This document shows positions 1 to 8,285 of a stretch of DNA of 64,000 bases, in pieces (position 1 is the stretch's first letter; each line of letters opens with the position of its first letter). The position numbers and the translations under genes are program-made. The stretch covers positions 124,001 through 188,000 of the forward strand of contig NZ_KE384518.1 of assembly GCF_000426305.1 (NCBI RefSeq), written 5' to 3'. Under the pieces are notes generated by a model. It made no database searches. It saw only the letters and a program-made list of their open reading frames with translations, and was not told the DNA's origin. The DNA comes from Anaerovorax odorimutans DSM 5092. GTDB lineage: Bacteria; Bacillota; Clostridia; Peptostreptococcales; Anaerovoracaceae.

Positions 1-2
1 AT

Positions 3-104
3 ATACAATTTAAAAGGCAGTTTAAAATAATATATCATAAAAATAAATATTTAACAGAAACGATCAATGAACTTATAGAATTGTGTATGAGAAAATATAG
101 TTAA
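3..104 (+). CDS. C-terminal end of a protein, possibly LysR-family regulator (partial)
   Basis: A reading frame is open from the first bases of the window to a TAA at 102-104, giving 33 residues. The tail contains 'IIYHKNKYLTETINELIELC', which resembles the last strand and helix of LysR-family effector domains, where a 'YHKNKYLSPA..FIE' type ending is common. The start lies outside the window, so family and function cannot be confirmed. It converges on the minus-strand gene at 156-713. Confidence 0.4.
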   Translation: MQFKRQFKIIYHKNKYLTETINELIELCMRKYS

Positions 105-155
105 ATTAAAAGAAGTAATAAAAAACGAATGATTTTTAAAAAATAAAATATTTTA

Positions 156-713
156 TTATGGATAGATAATATTTTCCTCTACATCATAGGCTTTAAATTG
201 TAGATTAGTTAAAATATTATCTGTATCTGTAATTGTAAAGAAAAAAGTATTATTTATTGTTTTTATTATAGTATTTTTTACTATTGTATCATTGTTTAAT
301 AATGTAACTTTTTTAATATTAGGATCAAATATTTTCCCTCTAAATAAATAATAATCATTGTTTTTTATTGTAGTTATTTTCATTAAATCATATATATAAG
401 ATGACTCGGTTTCAAAATCAAGAAAACAGCATAATCTTTTATATGACCACTCATCATTATTTTTAGAAATACATGCAACTGATAAAGCGTTATCTTTAGT
501 TATAAAAATTAGTTTTTCAGAGTCTTTAATTGATTCAATATACAATATATCATTTTTTGTTAATCCATTATCTTTTAATCCAAGTTCAAGTGTGTCTTCA
601 TACTCGTTAGAGCTAATAAGTGCTGGATTTTGTGTATAATTTAAAATGAATGATATAGATATAATAACAATTATAAAAGTTAATATAAAAACTAAAAAGT
701 ATTTATTTCTCAT
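156..713 (-). CDS. Hypothetical membrane-anchored or secreted protein
   Basis: A 185-residue protein that I do not recognise. Residues about 5-25 form one strong hydrophobic segment after a short basic start (MRNKYF), fitting an N-terminal anchor or uncleaved signal peptide; there is no lipobox. The remaining 160 residues are polar and lack further membrane segments, so the bulk is probably extracytoplasmic. A GGAAAGGG-type ribosome site lies about 6 bases before the ATG at 713. It stands alone, convergent with the partial gene at 3-104, and is more AT-rich than the neighbouring enzyme genes. No function is assigned. Confidence 0.6.
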   Translation of the reverse strand: MRNKYFLVFILTFIIVIISISFILNYTQNPALISSNEYEDTLELGLKDNGLTKNDILYIESIKDSEKLIFITKDNALSVACISKNNDEWSYKRLCCFLDFETESSYIYDLMKITTIKNNDYYLFRGKIFDPNIKKVTLLNNDTIVKNTIIKTINNTFFFTITDTDNILTNLQFKAYDVEENIIYP

Positions 714-789
714 TTATAGCCCTTTCCGGAAAAAATATATTAATTATAATCAGTTAAAAACAATACATAACCCCCCTTTAATTATAGCA

Positions 790-850
790 ATTTGAACTGA
801 CTCCAAAAGTTAGACCTAAAAATTCAACTTTTAGGAGGTTACCTAAATTT
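790..850. mobile_element. Possible IS3-family insertion sequence end (relic)
   Basis: The stretch 'GAACTGACTCCAAAAGTTAG' at about 793-812 is typical of terminal inverted repeats of IS3-family elements in Firmicutes. It is followed by a 7-bp inverted repeat, CCTAAAA/TTTTAGG, at about 814-834. No transposase frame and no second end are visible within the neighbouring kilobase, so at most a solo end or remnant is present. Confidence 0.35.
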
Positions 851-877
851 AGGGGGGATTTTTGTTATTTTCATTTA

Positions 878-1549
878 TTACTTATTTAAAAATTCATAAC
901 ATGATTCATTAATTCCAATATCAACGCACACTGTCTCTCCTAAATGAAATGCCAATTCTTTCATAACATGAGCAGGTTTACAGCTGTCAAAGGCTATTGT
1001 ATAATCTGCATAGACAGCCTCTAAATCCACTTCACCCGTATCACCATTTACACCGCTTGGGATATCCAATGCATAAACCTTGGCTTTGGAACGATTTATT
1101 AATTTAGCTGCTTTTCTTGCGTTTTCTCTTAAAATTCCATGAAATCCTGTTCCGTAAATAGCATCAACAATAATATCCGCTTCATCAAGGGATAACGAGT
1201 TCTCATTTTCCTCTTCAATATTTGTAATCTCAATTTTTAATTTTTTTATAAGCTCATAATTTTTTACGGCATCTTCAGTTAACGGCTCACCATCAACTAA
1301 TAATACTTTAACATGTGAACTATATTGAAAAGCCTGCCTTGCAACTACAAATCCGTCTCCCCCGTTATTACCCTTACCACAAAAGATTAAAATCTTTTTA
1401 TTTTTCAGAGTTTCTCTTGATTTAATAAAATTCAAAGCTTGAGTTCCTGCATTCTCCATCATTTCATAATAGGATAAACCGCGTTCAGCTGCATTTTTTT
1501 CTATTTGTTTCATTTGAGATGCGGTAACTACTCTTTTTAAATTATTCAC
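878..1549 (-). CDS. nnrE: NAD(P)H-hydrate epimerase (YjeF_N domain only)
   Basis: A 223-residue cytosolic protein of the YjeF N-terminal family, which epimerises the R and S forms of damaged NAD(P)H hydrate so the S form can be repaired. Visible hallmarks are 'GKGNNGGDGFVVARQ' (about residues 58-72), 'DAIYGTGFHG' (about 129-138) and 'ALDIPSGVNGDTG' (about 160-172). In many bacteria this domain is fused to the ADP-dependent dehydratase NnrD; here the protein stops after the epimerase domain, so the dehydratase must be encoded elsewhere or be absent. The start is a GTG at 1549 with a GGGGGA ribosome site 8-9 bases upstream. It follows the DNA glycosylase gene by about 18 bases, probably in one transcript. 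Confidence 0.88.
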   Translation of the reverse strand: MNNLKRVVTASQMKQIEKNAAERGLSYYEMMENAGTQALNFIKSRETLKNKKILIFCGKGNNGGDGFVVARQAFQYSSHVKVLLVDGEPLTEDAVKNYELIKKLKIEITNIEEENENSLSLDEADIIVDAIYGTGFHGILRENARKAAKLINRSKAKVYALDIPSGVNGDTGEVDLEAVYADYTIAFDSCKPAHVMKELAFHLGETVCVDIGINESCYEFLNK

Positions 1550-1567
1550 ATAGATTCCCCCTTTTTT

Positions 1568-2062
1568 CTACAAATAAAGTTTAATCTGCCTCCATTTTTC
1601 CATAAATTCAGACTTTGCCTGCTGAGCTCTGTTAGCAGGACTTGTAGACGGTAAATAAATCGCCTCCCTTCCTACTCTTTCCGAACATTTCTTGTTAAAC
1701 AGCTCCGTTGCTGCTTTACCCGTTGTAAAAATAGCTTTAATCTTAGAATTATTTAAAATATCATGAAAATCATTGACCTTAGCATTTTTTATACTTTCAT
1801 CCCTTGCTCCTTTTATTTCGCAGCTAGCCAAAACATCCCAAACAGCTATTTTGTTTTTTATTAGAAATTCCCTGCGCGCATCAGGACTGTTTTCAGGCTC
1901 ATCATCCTCCAAAACTTGTGCTAAAGTCTTCCAAAAAATATTTTGAGGATGACCGTAATAAAAATTTACTTCTCTTGATTTAGGTGATGGCATACTCCCT
2001 AAAATCAGTATCTTTGATTCTTTATTATAAATGGCATCCCAAGGATGCTCTATGTATTCCAT
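1568..2062 (-). CDS. DNA-deoxyinosine/uracil-type DNA glycosylase (Mug/UDG superfamily)
   Basis: A 164-residue protein of the UDG superfamily, closest by eye to the small DNA-deoxyinosine (hypoxanthine) glycosylases. These excise deaminated bases to start base-excision repair. Visible motifs are 'ILILGSMPSPKSRE' near the N terminus, followed by 'YYGHPQNIFWKTL', and the C-terminal 'LPSTSPANR' loop typical of Mug-like enzymes. I place the start at ATG 2062, giving MEYIEHPWDAIY, because AGAGG lies 8 bases upstream; an in-frame start at 2086 has no such site. It lies between crcB and nnrE on the same strand and is probably co-transcribed. The exact base specificity cannot be read from sequence. 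Confidence 0.8.
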   Translation of the reverse strand: MEYIEHPWDAIYNKESKILILGSMPSPKSREVNFYYGHPQNIFWKTLAQVLEDDEPENSPDARREFLIKNKIAVWDVLASCEIKGARDESIKNAKVNDFHDILNNSKIKAIFTTGKAATELFNKKCSERVGREAIYLPSTSPANRAQQAKSEFMEKWRQIKLYL

Positions 2063-2088
2063 TTTAATTACCTCTGTTTTCAACACTA

Positions 2089-2472
2089 TTATAATAAAAT
2101 TCTACCCATTATTGTTCTCCCAATCAAAACAAAAATGAGACAAATAACCACATTTAATACTATATTACATACAGCAATAAAAGTCTTTCCACAAGCAAAC
2201 AAAGTTATTGTTTCAAGGGAGAAAGATGAAAAAGTAGTAAAGCCTCCACATACTCCAACCATTAAAAATAATTGAAGGCTGCTTCCGAAATTACCGCTTT
2301 CAAGGAAATATTTTTCTGCCATTCCTATAACCAGTGCACCGATTACGTTAACTGCAAGAGTATTTATAGGAAATATTACAATAGGATATAACCTCCCATT
2401 TAACAATCCCAGTGAGTACCTGCCTGCTGCACCGATAAAACCTCCAAGTCCTACAATTAAAATATTTAACAT
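2089..2472 (-). CDS. crcB: Fluoride ion channel CrcB/Fluc
   Basis: A 127-residue membrane protein with four hydrophobic segments, the standard size of one Fluc subunit; these work as antiparallel dimers exporting fluoride. Family motifs are 'GGFIGAAGRY' near the N terminus, 'NTLAVNVIGALVIG' in the second helix and 'GGFTTFSSFSLE' in the third, containing the phenylalanines and serines/threonines lining the pore. Start at ATG 2472 is preferred over the ATG at 2484 because GGAG sits 5 bases before it. The 2484 ATG overlaps the stop of the upstream Crp/Fnr gene, so the two are translationally coupled. No fluoride riboswitch is visible ahead of the operon. Confidence 0.92.
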   Translation of the reverse strand: MLNILIVGLGGFIGAAGRYSLGLLNGRLYPIVIFPINTLAVNVIGALVIGMAEKYFLESGNFGSSLQLFLMVGVCGGFTTFSSFSLETITLFACGKTFIAVCNIVLNVVICLIFVLIGRTIMGRILL

Positions 2473-2483
2473 TTCAACTCCCA

Positions 2484-3155
2484 TTACATCATTTTCATTA
2501 ATTTTTCTCTGTCTAAAAGTTTAATCCCTCTTCGTGAAACACTTATCATACCCTCACCTGAAAAATATTTTAACATTCTGGATATGACTTCCCTTGCACT
2601 TCCTAAATGATCAGCAATTTCCTGATGTGTCAATTTAATAATATCTGATTCCTCAAGGCTTGATTGCTCTATGAGAAAAATTGCCAGCCTTCTGTCAAGC
2701 TTCATAAACAAAATCTGTTCCATTATCCACATAGCTTCAGAAAACCTCATAGAAATCAATTCATTCATAAAGGAAGATGCCGCCGTATTTTCCTTTGCAA
2801 TTTTATCATATACAGAAGGGTTTACAATTAACAGTTCCATTTGGCTTTCTGCTTCTACTTGTATTTCAAAAGAAATATTTTTAACAATACAAGAAGCTGA
2901 AAGAATACAAGTATCCCCTTGTAAAAGTCTAAATAAGGTAACTTCTTTGCCTTCTTCAGAAAGTAAATAAACTCTTAACCTTCCCCTTTTAATCCCAATC
3001 AGTCCGGTACAATTCTGACCTCCGCCATGAATATGCTCACCTTTTTCATAATTACGCAGATTTGTATTTCTGGCAAACTCATCTTTTTCTGCTTCGGTAA
3101 GATCCTTCCAAAAAGGAAATATCTCTTCTAATAGTTTAAAATCTAATATTCCCAT
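2484..3155 (-). CDS. Crp/Fnr-family transcriptional regulator
   Basis: A 223-residue regulator with an N-terminal cyclic-nucleotide-binding-type beta barrel (about residues 25-130), a dimerisation helix and a C-terminal winged helix-turn-helix: 'LTHQEIADHLGSAREVISRM' followed by 'GMISVSRRGIKLLD'. There is no N-terminal cysteine cluster like that of oxygen-sensing Fnr, so the ligand is unknown. Start ATG 3155 follows GGAGG by 7-8 bases; an upstream ATG at 3170 is embedded in that site. It is divergent from the CoA-disulfide reductase fusion gene and a Crp-like inverted repeat lies between them, suggesting it controls that gene and its own operon. Confidence 0.9.
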   Translation of the reverse strand: MGILDFKLLEEIFPFWKDLTEAEKDEFARNTNLRNYEKGEHIHGGGQNCTGLIGIKRGRLRVYLLSEEGKEVTLFRLLQGDTCILSASCIVKNISFEIQVEAESQMELLIVNPSVYDKIAKENTAASSFMNELISMRFSEAMWIMEQILFMKLDRRLAIFLIEQSSLEESDIIKLTHQEIADHLGSAREVISRMLKYFSGEGMISVSRRGIKLLDREKLMKMM

Positions 3156-3209
3156 ATATCTATCCTCCATAATTTATTCTCCTATGTACTATCGTATTTG
3201 TCAAGTAAA

Positions 3210-3224
3210 TGTGACTTTATCACT
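3210..3224. promoter_or_regulatory. Candidate Crp/Fnr operator between divergent genes
   Basis: TGTGA-CTTTA-TCACT: GTGA and TCAC form an exact inverted repeat with a 5-base spacer. It is close to the Crp/Fnr consensus (TGTGA-N6-TCACA) but one base shorter. It lies between the regulator and the CoADR fusion gene. Confidence 0.4.
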
Positions 3225-3318
3225 GACCAAATTTTTATTTCCTAATAAAATGGGTACAATAAAAGAGATTGTTATTAAAAAAACAAATTTATAATAAAAC
3301 TTGATGGGAGATTTTGAT

Positions 3319-5856
3319 ATGAGTAAAAAAGTAGTAATTATTGGTGGAGTTGCCGGTGGAGCAACCACTGCTGCGAGATTAAGAAGATTGGACGAATCTT
3401 TGGAAATTATCATTTTAGAGCGTGGCGAATACATTTCTTATGCAAACTGTGGTCTACCATACTATATCGGAGATGTTATCAAAGAAAGAGAAGCTTTATT
3501 GCTTCAGACTCCGCAAGTGATGAAAAGTCGATTTAATATCGATGTAAGAACAAGTAATGAAGTCGTTTCTATTGATAAAAAACAAAAAAGTGTTGTTATC
3601 AAAAATGTAAAAACTCAAGAAGAATATGTGGAAAACTATGATACTTTAGTTATAGCAACTGGTTCTTCTCCTTTAAAGCCTAACATCCCTGGTATAGACG
3701 GTCCTGGAATTAATACACTATGGACAATTCCTGATACAGATGAAATAAAAGCCTTTATAGAGCAAAAAAAGCCTAAAAGAGCTACCGTTATAGGCGGCGG
3801 ATTTATAGGTCTTGAAATGGCAGAAAATCTTCACGCATCAGGATGTGAGGTAACACTTGTTGAAATGCAAGATCAGGTTATGGCACCAGCAGACTATGAA
3901 ATGGCACAGCTTCTTCATGAAAATATGAGAATGAATAATGTGAACTTGTTATTAGGTGACGGTGTAAAATCTTTTTCACATAACAATGGAGTTACAACTA
4001 TAGAACTTCAAAGCGGAAAAACTATTGATACAGAATTAGTTATTTTATCCATTGGAGTAAAACCTAACAGTCAGCTGGCAAAAGATGCAGGATTGACATT
4101 AAATAAACGAGGCGGAATTGTTGTCAATAAAAATTTAAAAACTTCTGACCCTAATATATATTCTGTAGGTGATGTAATAGAAGTTGAAGATTACGTATTA
4201 AAAAATCCTACTATGATACCTCTTGCAGGTCCTGCCAATAAACAAGCAAGAATTTGTGCAAACAATATTTTTAAAGAAACTCACGGAGCTAAAGATAAGC
4301 TGGAAGAATACAAGGGTACTCAAGGAACTTCTGTTGCAAAAGTATTTGACTTAACTGTTGCAACTACAGGTATAAATGAAAAAACATTGATTAAAATGGG
4401 TAAAAAAGTAAATAAAGACTATTATGTTGCTCTTATCAATCAAAAGTCACATGCAGGATATTATCCGGGAGCAACCCCTTTAACCCTTAAATTATTATTT
4501 GATCCTTCAGGTAATATATTTGGTGCGCAAATCGTTGGCTTAGAAGGTGTTGATAAGAGGATTGATGTAATCGCTTCTACTCAGCGTATGGGTGGAACTA
4601 TTCACGATTTATGTGAATTAGAACTAGCTTATGCACCTCCATATTCTTCAGCAAAGGACCCTGTAAACATGGCAGGCTTTGTAGCTGAAAATATATTAAA
4701 TGGCTTAGTATCATTTACTTCTTGGGATCATATAAAAAAAACTCTGAACGAAAATCCAAGTAAACAGATTATCCTTGATGTTGGTGAAGATGCTGAAAGG
4801 ATGGCTTTTGAAATTCCTAACTCTTATCATATACCACTTGGTCAGCTTCGTCAGCGTTTATCAGAATTGGATAAAGATAAATTAATTATACCTTACTGTG
4901 CAATCGGAGTAAGATCTTACAATGCAGCTAGAATACTTATGAATAGTGGATTTAAAAATGTAAAAGTTTATCCAGGAGGAACTACACTTTATAAATCTGT
5001 TTTTCACGAAAATACGGAAAAAAAAACGACTGACACATCAGCTTCTGTAAGTAATAAGAAAGATAGCAATGAAAGTAATGAAAAGAAAATAGATTTAAAT
5101 AATATAGTTGCAAAAAAAGTCTTAGATTGCAGCGGTCTTCAATGTCCCGGACCTATAATGCGTGTTTTCAACACAGTAAACGAAATTGAACCCGGTGATA
5201 TTATTCAAGTTTCCGCTACAGATATGGGATTTGCTCGTGATATTGATGCTTGGTGCAAGCGTACAGGAAATACACTTGTTAAATCTGAAAGAATAGGAAA
5301 AGAAAATATTGTATATATCCAAAAAGGAACAAATAATAATGCAGATACCAATAGCTCGGGTACTCCTTCTGGGGCTGTATCAATTCCGCAAGGAAAAACG
5401 ATAATTGTATTCAGCGGTGATTTAGATAAAGTTTTAGCCTCCTTTATTATTGCCAACGGTGCAGCTTCATTAGGAAGACCTGTAACTATGTTCTTCACTT
5501 TCTGGGGTTTAAATGCTCTAAGAAAAACAGAAAAACAAAATATAAAGAAACCATTTATCGAGAATATGTTCGGCTCCATGATGCCAAGAGGAACAACTAA
5601 ATTATCTCTTTCAAAGATGCATATGGGCGGCATGGGAACTAAAATGATGAAAAAAGTAATGAGAGATAAAAATATTGATTCTCTTGAAGATTTAATGAAA
5701 CAGGCAATGGCAAATGGCGTAAAATTAATAGCCTGCACCATGTCTATGGATGTTATGGGCATTACAAAAGATGAATTAATTGATGGTGTAGATTTTGCAG
5801 GAGTTGCTGCTTATTTAGGTGATGCAGAAGAATCCAATGTAAATCTATTTGTTTAA
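3319..5856 (+). CDS. CoA-disulfide reductase / rhodanese / TusA / DsrE-like multidomain sulfur protein
   Basis: An 845-residue cytosolic fusion. Residues 1-450 are a FAD/NAD(P)H disulfide oxidoreductase of the CoADR/NADH-oxidase group: 'GGVAGGATTAARLRR' FAD fold near residue 10, active-site cysteine in 'YANCGLPYYIG' (about 43), a second nucleotide-binding 'VIGGGFIGLEMAE', and the C-terminal dimerisation domain. Residues about 465-560 are a rhodanese module with catalytic Cys527 in 'YCAIGVRS'. Residues about 600-680 are TusA-like with 'DCSGLQCPGP' (Cys604, Cys609), and about 692-845 a DsrE-like domain. All three downstream modules are persulfide carriers or transferases, so a role in CoA-persulfide/polysulfide reduction and sulfur relay is expected. 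ATG 3319 has GGGAG 8 bases upstream. A strong terminator follows. Confidence 0.9.
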   Translation: MSKKVVIIGGVAGGATTAARLRRLDESLEIIILERGEYISYANCGLPYYIGDVIKEREALLLQTPQVMKSRFNIDVRTSNEVVSIDKKQKSVVIKNVKTQEEYVENYDTLVIATGSSPLKPNIPGIDGPGINTLWTIPDTDEIKAFIEQKKPKRATVIGGGFIGLEMAENLHASGCEVTLVEMQDQVMAPADYEMAQLLHENMRMNNVNLLLGDGVKSFSHNNGVTTIELQSGKTIDTELVILSIGVKPNSQLAKDAGLTLNKRGGIVVNKNLKTSDPNIYSVGDVIEVEDYVLKNPTMIPLAGPANKQARICANNIFKETHGAKDKLEEYKGTQGTSVAKVFDLTVATTGINEKTLIKMGKKVNKDYYVALINQKSHAGYYPGATPLTLKLLFDPSGNIFGAQIVGLEGVDKRIDVIASTQRMGGTIHDLCELELAYAPPYSSAKDPVNMAGFVAENILNGLVSFTSWDHIKKTLNENPSKQIILDVGEDAERMAFEIPNSYHIPLGQLRQRLSELDKDKLIIPYCAIGVRSYNAARILMNSGFKNVKVYPGGTTLYKSVFHENTEKKTTDTSASVSNKKDSNESNEKKIDLNNIVAKKVLDCSGLQCPGPIMRVFNTVNEIEPGDIIQVSATDMGFARDIDAWCKRTGNTLVKSERIGKENIVYIQKGTNNNADTNSSGTPSGAVSIPQGKTIIVFSGDLDKVLASFIIANGAASLGRPVTMFFTFWGLNALRKTEKQNIKKPFIENMFGSMMPRGTTKLSLSKMHMGGMGTKMMKKVMRDKNIDSLEDLMKQAMANGVKLIACTMSMDVMGITKDELIDGVDFAGVAAYLGDAEESNVNLFV

Positions 5857-5876
5857 TAAAAGAAAAGAATAAAAGA

Positions 5877-5918
5877 AAACCAGAAAACGTCAGCTTAAAA
5901 GCTGACGTTTTCTGGTTT
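5877..5918. terminator. Strong stem-loop terminator after the CoADR fusion
   Basis: A perfect 20-bp stem, AAACCAGAAAACGTCAGCTT with its complement, has an AA turn and is followed by a T-rich stretch on the plus strand. It separates the fusion gene from convergent htpG and may act in both directions. Confidence 0.85.
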
Positions 5919-6007
5919 CTTCTTGTAAATATAAAGCTAACACTTATAAGAAAATTTATCTTCTAACCTTGAAATTTCAATTTACATCGTTTAATGCCGA
6001 TATAGAA

Positions 6008-7930
6008 TTAAGATACCATTAAGTCACATATTGCATTGGAAAATGCCACAGGATCGTCAACCGGCATTCCTTCTATTAACAATGCTTGATTATAAAGCAG
6101 TTCTGCATAAACCTTAATCTTGTCCTTATCTTCATCAAAAGCTTTCTTTAAAGCTTCAAAAATAGGATGTGAAGCATTTATTTCAAGAACCTTTTCTGCT
6201 TTTATTTTTTCATCTGTAGGCATGGAATTTATTACTTTTTCCATTTCTATTGAAAGATCTCCACCACTTGTTAAGCAAACGGGATGGCTCTTTAATCTTT
6301 GAGACAATTCCACCTTGGAGATTTTATCTCCTAATGCTTCTTTCATTAACTCAAATAACTCTTTGTTGTCCTCTGCCTGTTTTTTTAATTCTTCTTTTTC
6401 TTCTTTACTTTCTTCAATACCAAGATCTCCACTTGATGCTGATTTAAATTCTTTTTCTTCAAATTTATTTAAAATACGTATTGCAAATTCGTCTATATCA
6501 TCAGTAAAGTAAAGTATTTCGTAACCTTTATCTTTTAAAAGCTCCGTTTGAGGCTGTTTGTCCAGTTTGTCTACTGATTCACCGCAAGCATAATAAATGT
6601 ACTTCTGTTCTTCCTTCATACGGGAAACGTATTCTGATAACGTAACCATCTTTTTCTCACTGGAAGAATAGAACATTATTAAGTCTTTCAATAAATCTGC
6701 CTTAGCACCAAATTTATCATAAATACCAAATTTAAGCTGCAAGCCAAAATTTTTAAAGAATTCATCATATTTTTCTCTCTTGACATTAAGCATTTCCAAA
6801 AGTTCACTTTTAATTTTCTTTTCCAATCTTGATGCTATAGCCTTAAGCTGTCTGTCGTGCTGAAGCATTTCTCTTGAAATGTTTAAAGATAAATCCTGTG
6901 AATCTACAAGTCCCCTTACAAAGCTAAAACAATCAGGTAATAAATCAGGGCACTTGTCCATAATAAGTACACCGCTTGAATAAAGCTGTAATCCCTTTTC
7001 ATATTCCTTTGTGTAATAATTCATAGGTGTCTTAGCAGGAATATATAAAAGAGCATTGTAAGTAGTAACACCCTCTACATTTGTATGAATTACTTTTGCA
7101 GGATCAACAAAATCATAGAATTTTTCCTTATAGAAGTTGTTATAATCCTCATCTGTCAGTTCATTTTTATTTTTACGCCAAATAGGAACCATACTGTTTA
7201 AAGTATCTTCTTCATAGTATGTCTCATATTCAGGCTGCTTTGGCTCCTCTGTGCTATCCTTTTCTGACTCTTTATCTGATTCCTTAACTCTATGTTTTTC
7301 AACCATCATTTTAATAGGATAACGGATATAATCAGAATAACGTGTAATAAGACCTTTAATTCTATATTCTTGTAAAAATTCATCATATTTTTCGTCTTCT
7401 GTATTTTCCTTTATAGTTAAGATAATATCTGTTCCTACACTATCCTTTTCACATTCTGTAATGGTATATCCCTCTGCACCGTTTGATTCCCATTTGTATG
7501 CTTGTTCTTCACCATATGCCTTTGTAATAACAACCACATTACTGCTAACCATAAATGCAGAGTAAAACCCTACGCCGAATTGACCAATTATATCAATTTC
7601 CTCTTTAGATTCATTTTCATTTTTAAATGCTAATGAGCCACTTTTTGCAATTGTACCAAGGTTTGATTCAAGCTCCTCTTTTGTCATACCGATACCATTG
7701 TCTGATATTGTAAGCTGCCTATTATCTTTATCCACTGAGAGCTTAATATAAAAATCTTCTCTCCCAAGTCCAGTATTGTTTTCTTTAAGGCTTTGATAAT
7801 ATAATTTATCTATGGCATCACTGGCATTTGAAATAATTTCTCTCAAAAATATTTCCTTATGTGTGTAAATAGAGTTAATCATCAAGTCAAGCAATCTTTT
7901 TGATTCCGCTTTGAATTGTTTTTTTGCCAT
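6008..7930 (-). CDS. htpG: Molecular chaperone HtpG (Hsp90)
   Basis: A 640-residue bacterial Hsp90, full length for the family. The N-terminal GHKL ATPase shows '[14 protein letters not shown]' (about residues 29-42), 'DNGIGMT' and the lid motif '[13 protein letters not shown]'. A charged linker rich in Lys/Glu (about 210-230) precedes the middle domain, with 'LNISREMLQ' containing the catalytic arginine, and the C-terminal dimerisation domain is intact. It refolds or matures client proteins in the cytosol with ATP. The ATG at 7930 follows AGAGGG. It is a single-gene unit with its own promoter and an HrcA operator, so heat-shock control by HrcA is expected. Confidence 0.97.
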   Translation of the reverse strand: MAKKQFKAESKRLLDLMINSIYTHKEIFLREIISNASDAIDKLYYQSLKENNTGLGREDFYIKLSVDKDNRQLTISDNGIGMTKEELESNLGTIAKSGSLAFKNENESKEEIDIIGQFGVGFYSAFMVSSNVVVITKAYGEEQAYKWESNGAEGYTITECEKDSVGTDIILTIKENTEDEKYDEFLQEYRIKGLITRYSDYIRYPIKMMVEKHRVKESDKESEKDSTEEPKQPEYETYYEEDTLNSMVPIWRKNKNELTDEDYNNFYKEKFYDFVDPAKVIHTNVEGVTTYNALLYIPAKTPMNYYTKEYEKGLQLYSSGVLIMDKCPDLLPDCFSFVRGLVDSQDLSLNISREMLQHDRQLKAIASRLEKKIKSELLEMLNVKREKYDEFFKNFGLQLKFGIYDKFGAKADLLKDLIMFYSSSEKKMVTLSEYVSRMKEEQKYIYYACGESVDKLDKQPQTELLKDKGYEILYFTDDIDEFAIRILNKFEEKEFKSASSGDLGIEESKEEKEELKKQAEDNKELFELMKEALGDKISKVELSQRLKSHPVCLTSGGDLSIEMEKVINSMPTDEKIKAEKVLEINASHPIFEALKKAFDEDKDKIKVYAELLYNQALLIEGMPVDDPVAFSNAICDLMVS

Positions 7931-7957
7931 ATTTATCCCTCTCTTTCAAATTCCTTT

Positions 7958-7984
7958 TTGGCACTCACTAAACCAGAGTGCTAA
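7958..7984 (-). promoter_or_regulatory. CIRCE element (HrcA operator) of htpG
   Basis: Read on the minus strand it is TTAGCACTC-N9-GAGTGCCAA, the CIRCE inverted repeat with a single mismatch in the right arm. It lies between the htpG promoter and its ATG, where HrcA binding would block transcription. Confidence 0.93.
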
Positions 7985-7988
7985 CAAT

Positions 7989-8017
7989 ATAATAAATCAA
8001 TTATTCCAAATAATCAA
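7989..8017 (-). promoter_or_regulatory. Sigma-A-type promoter of htpG
   Basis: On the minus strand TTGATT (8012-8017) and TATTAT (7989-7994) are separated by 17 bases. The CIRCE operator starts 4 bases after the -10 box, a typical arrangement for HrcA repression. Confidence 0.65.
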
Positions 8018-8254
8018 GGGAAAAATAAAAAAATCTTCTTTTATATGTCATAAAAAGCTGTTTTATAGTGTATATAAAAAAATAACTATTAAAATAGTTA
8101 TACATTTAGGATAATTTTAATTATTTAATTTTCATTTGGTTATAGCCTTTCCCTTAGCTTTATGGAAAAGACTTCTGGTATTTATTAATATTTACTAATC
8201 ATAGAAAGATGGTTAGATATTTATATCTAACCCCCAAAATTGACAAACAATTTT
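8018..8254. other. Non-coding stretch upstream of htpG with a 10-bp hairpin
   Basis: No gene is visible between the htpG promoter and the next terminator. It contains a perfect inverted repeat at 8211-8232, GGTTAGATAT-TT-ATATCTAACC, followed by CCC rather than a T run, so it is not a standard terminator on the plus strand. A weaker AT-only hairpin lies at about 8082-8101. I see no recognisable RNA family. Confidence 0.5.
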
Positions 8255-8282
8255 AAAAAGCAGACTTTACAGTCTGCTTTTT
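8255..8282 (-). terminator. Terminator of the zinc-ribbon gene
   Basis: A stem AAAAAGCAGACT with its complement has a 4-base loop and is flanked by T runs. It begins 4 bases beyond the stop codon of the zinc-ribbon gene on the minus strand. Confidence 0.75.
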
Positions 8283-8285
8283 TGA

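Noticed and set aside
2045-2275. A 76-codon plus-strand frame across the crcB end
   Set aside because: It is antisense to crcB and the glycosylase start and has no recognisable content.
3156-3318. Fluoride riboswitch ahead of the crcB operon
   Set aside because: I looked for the characteristic crcB-motif pseudoknot elements on the minus strand and saw none; the region is short and AT-rich.
5205-5762. A 185-codon minus-strand frame opposite the CoADR fusion
   Set aside because: It lies wholly inside a strongly supported gene with continuous domains, and has no ribosome site or family resemblance.
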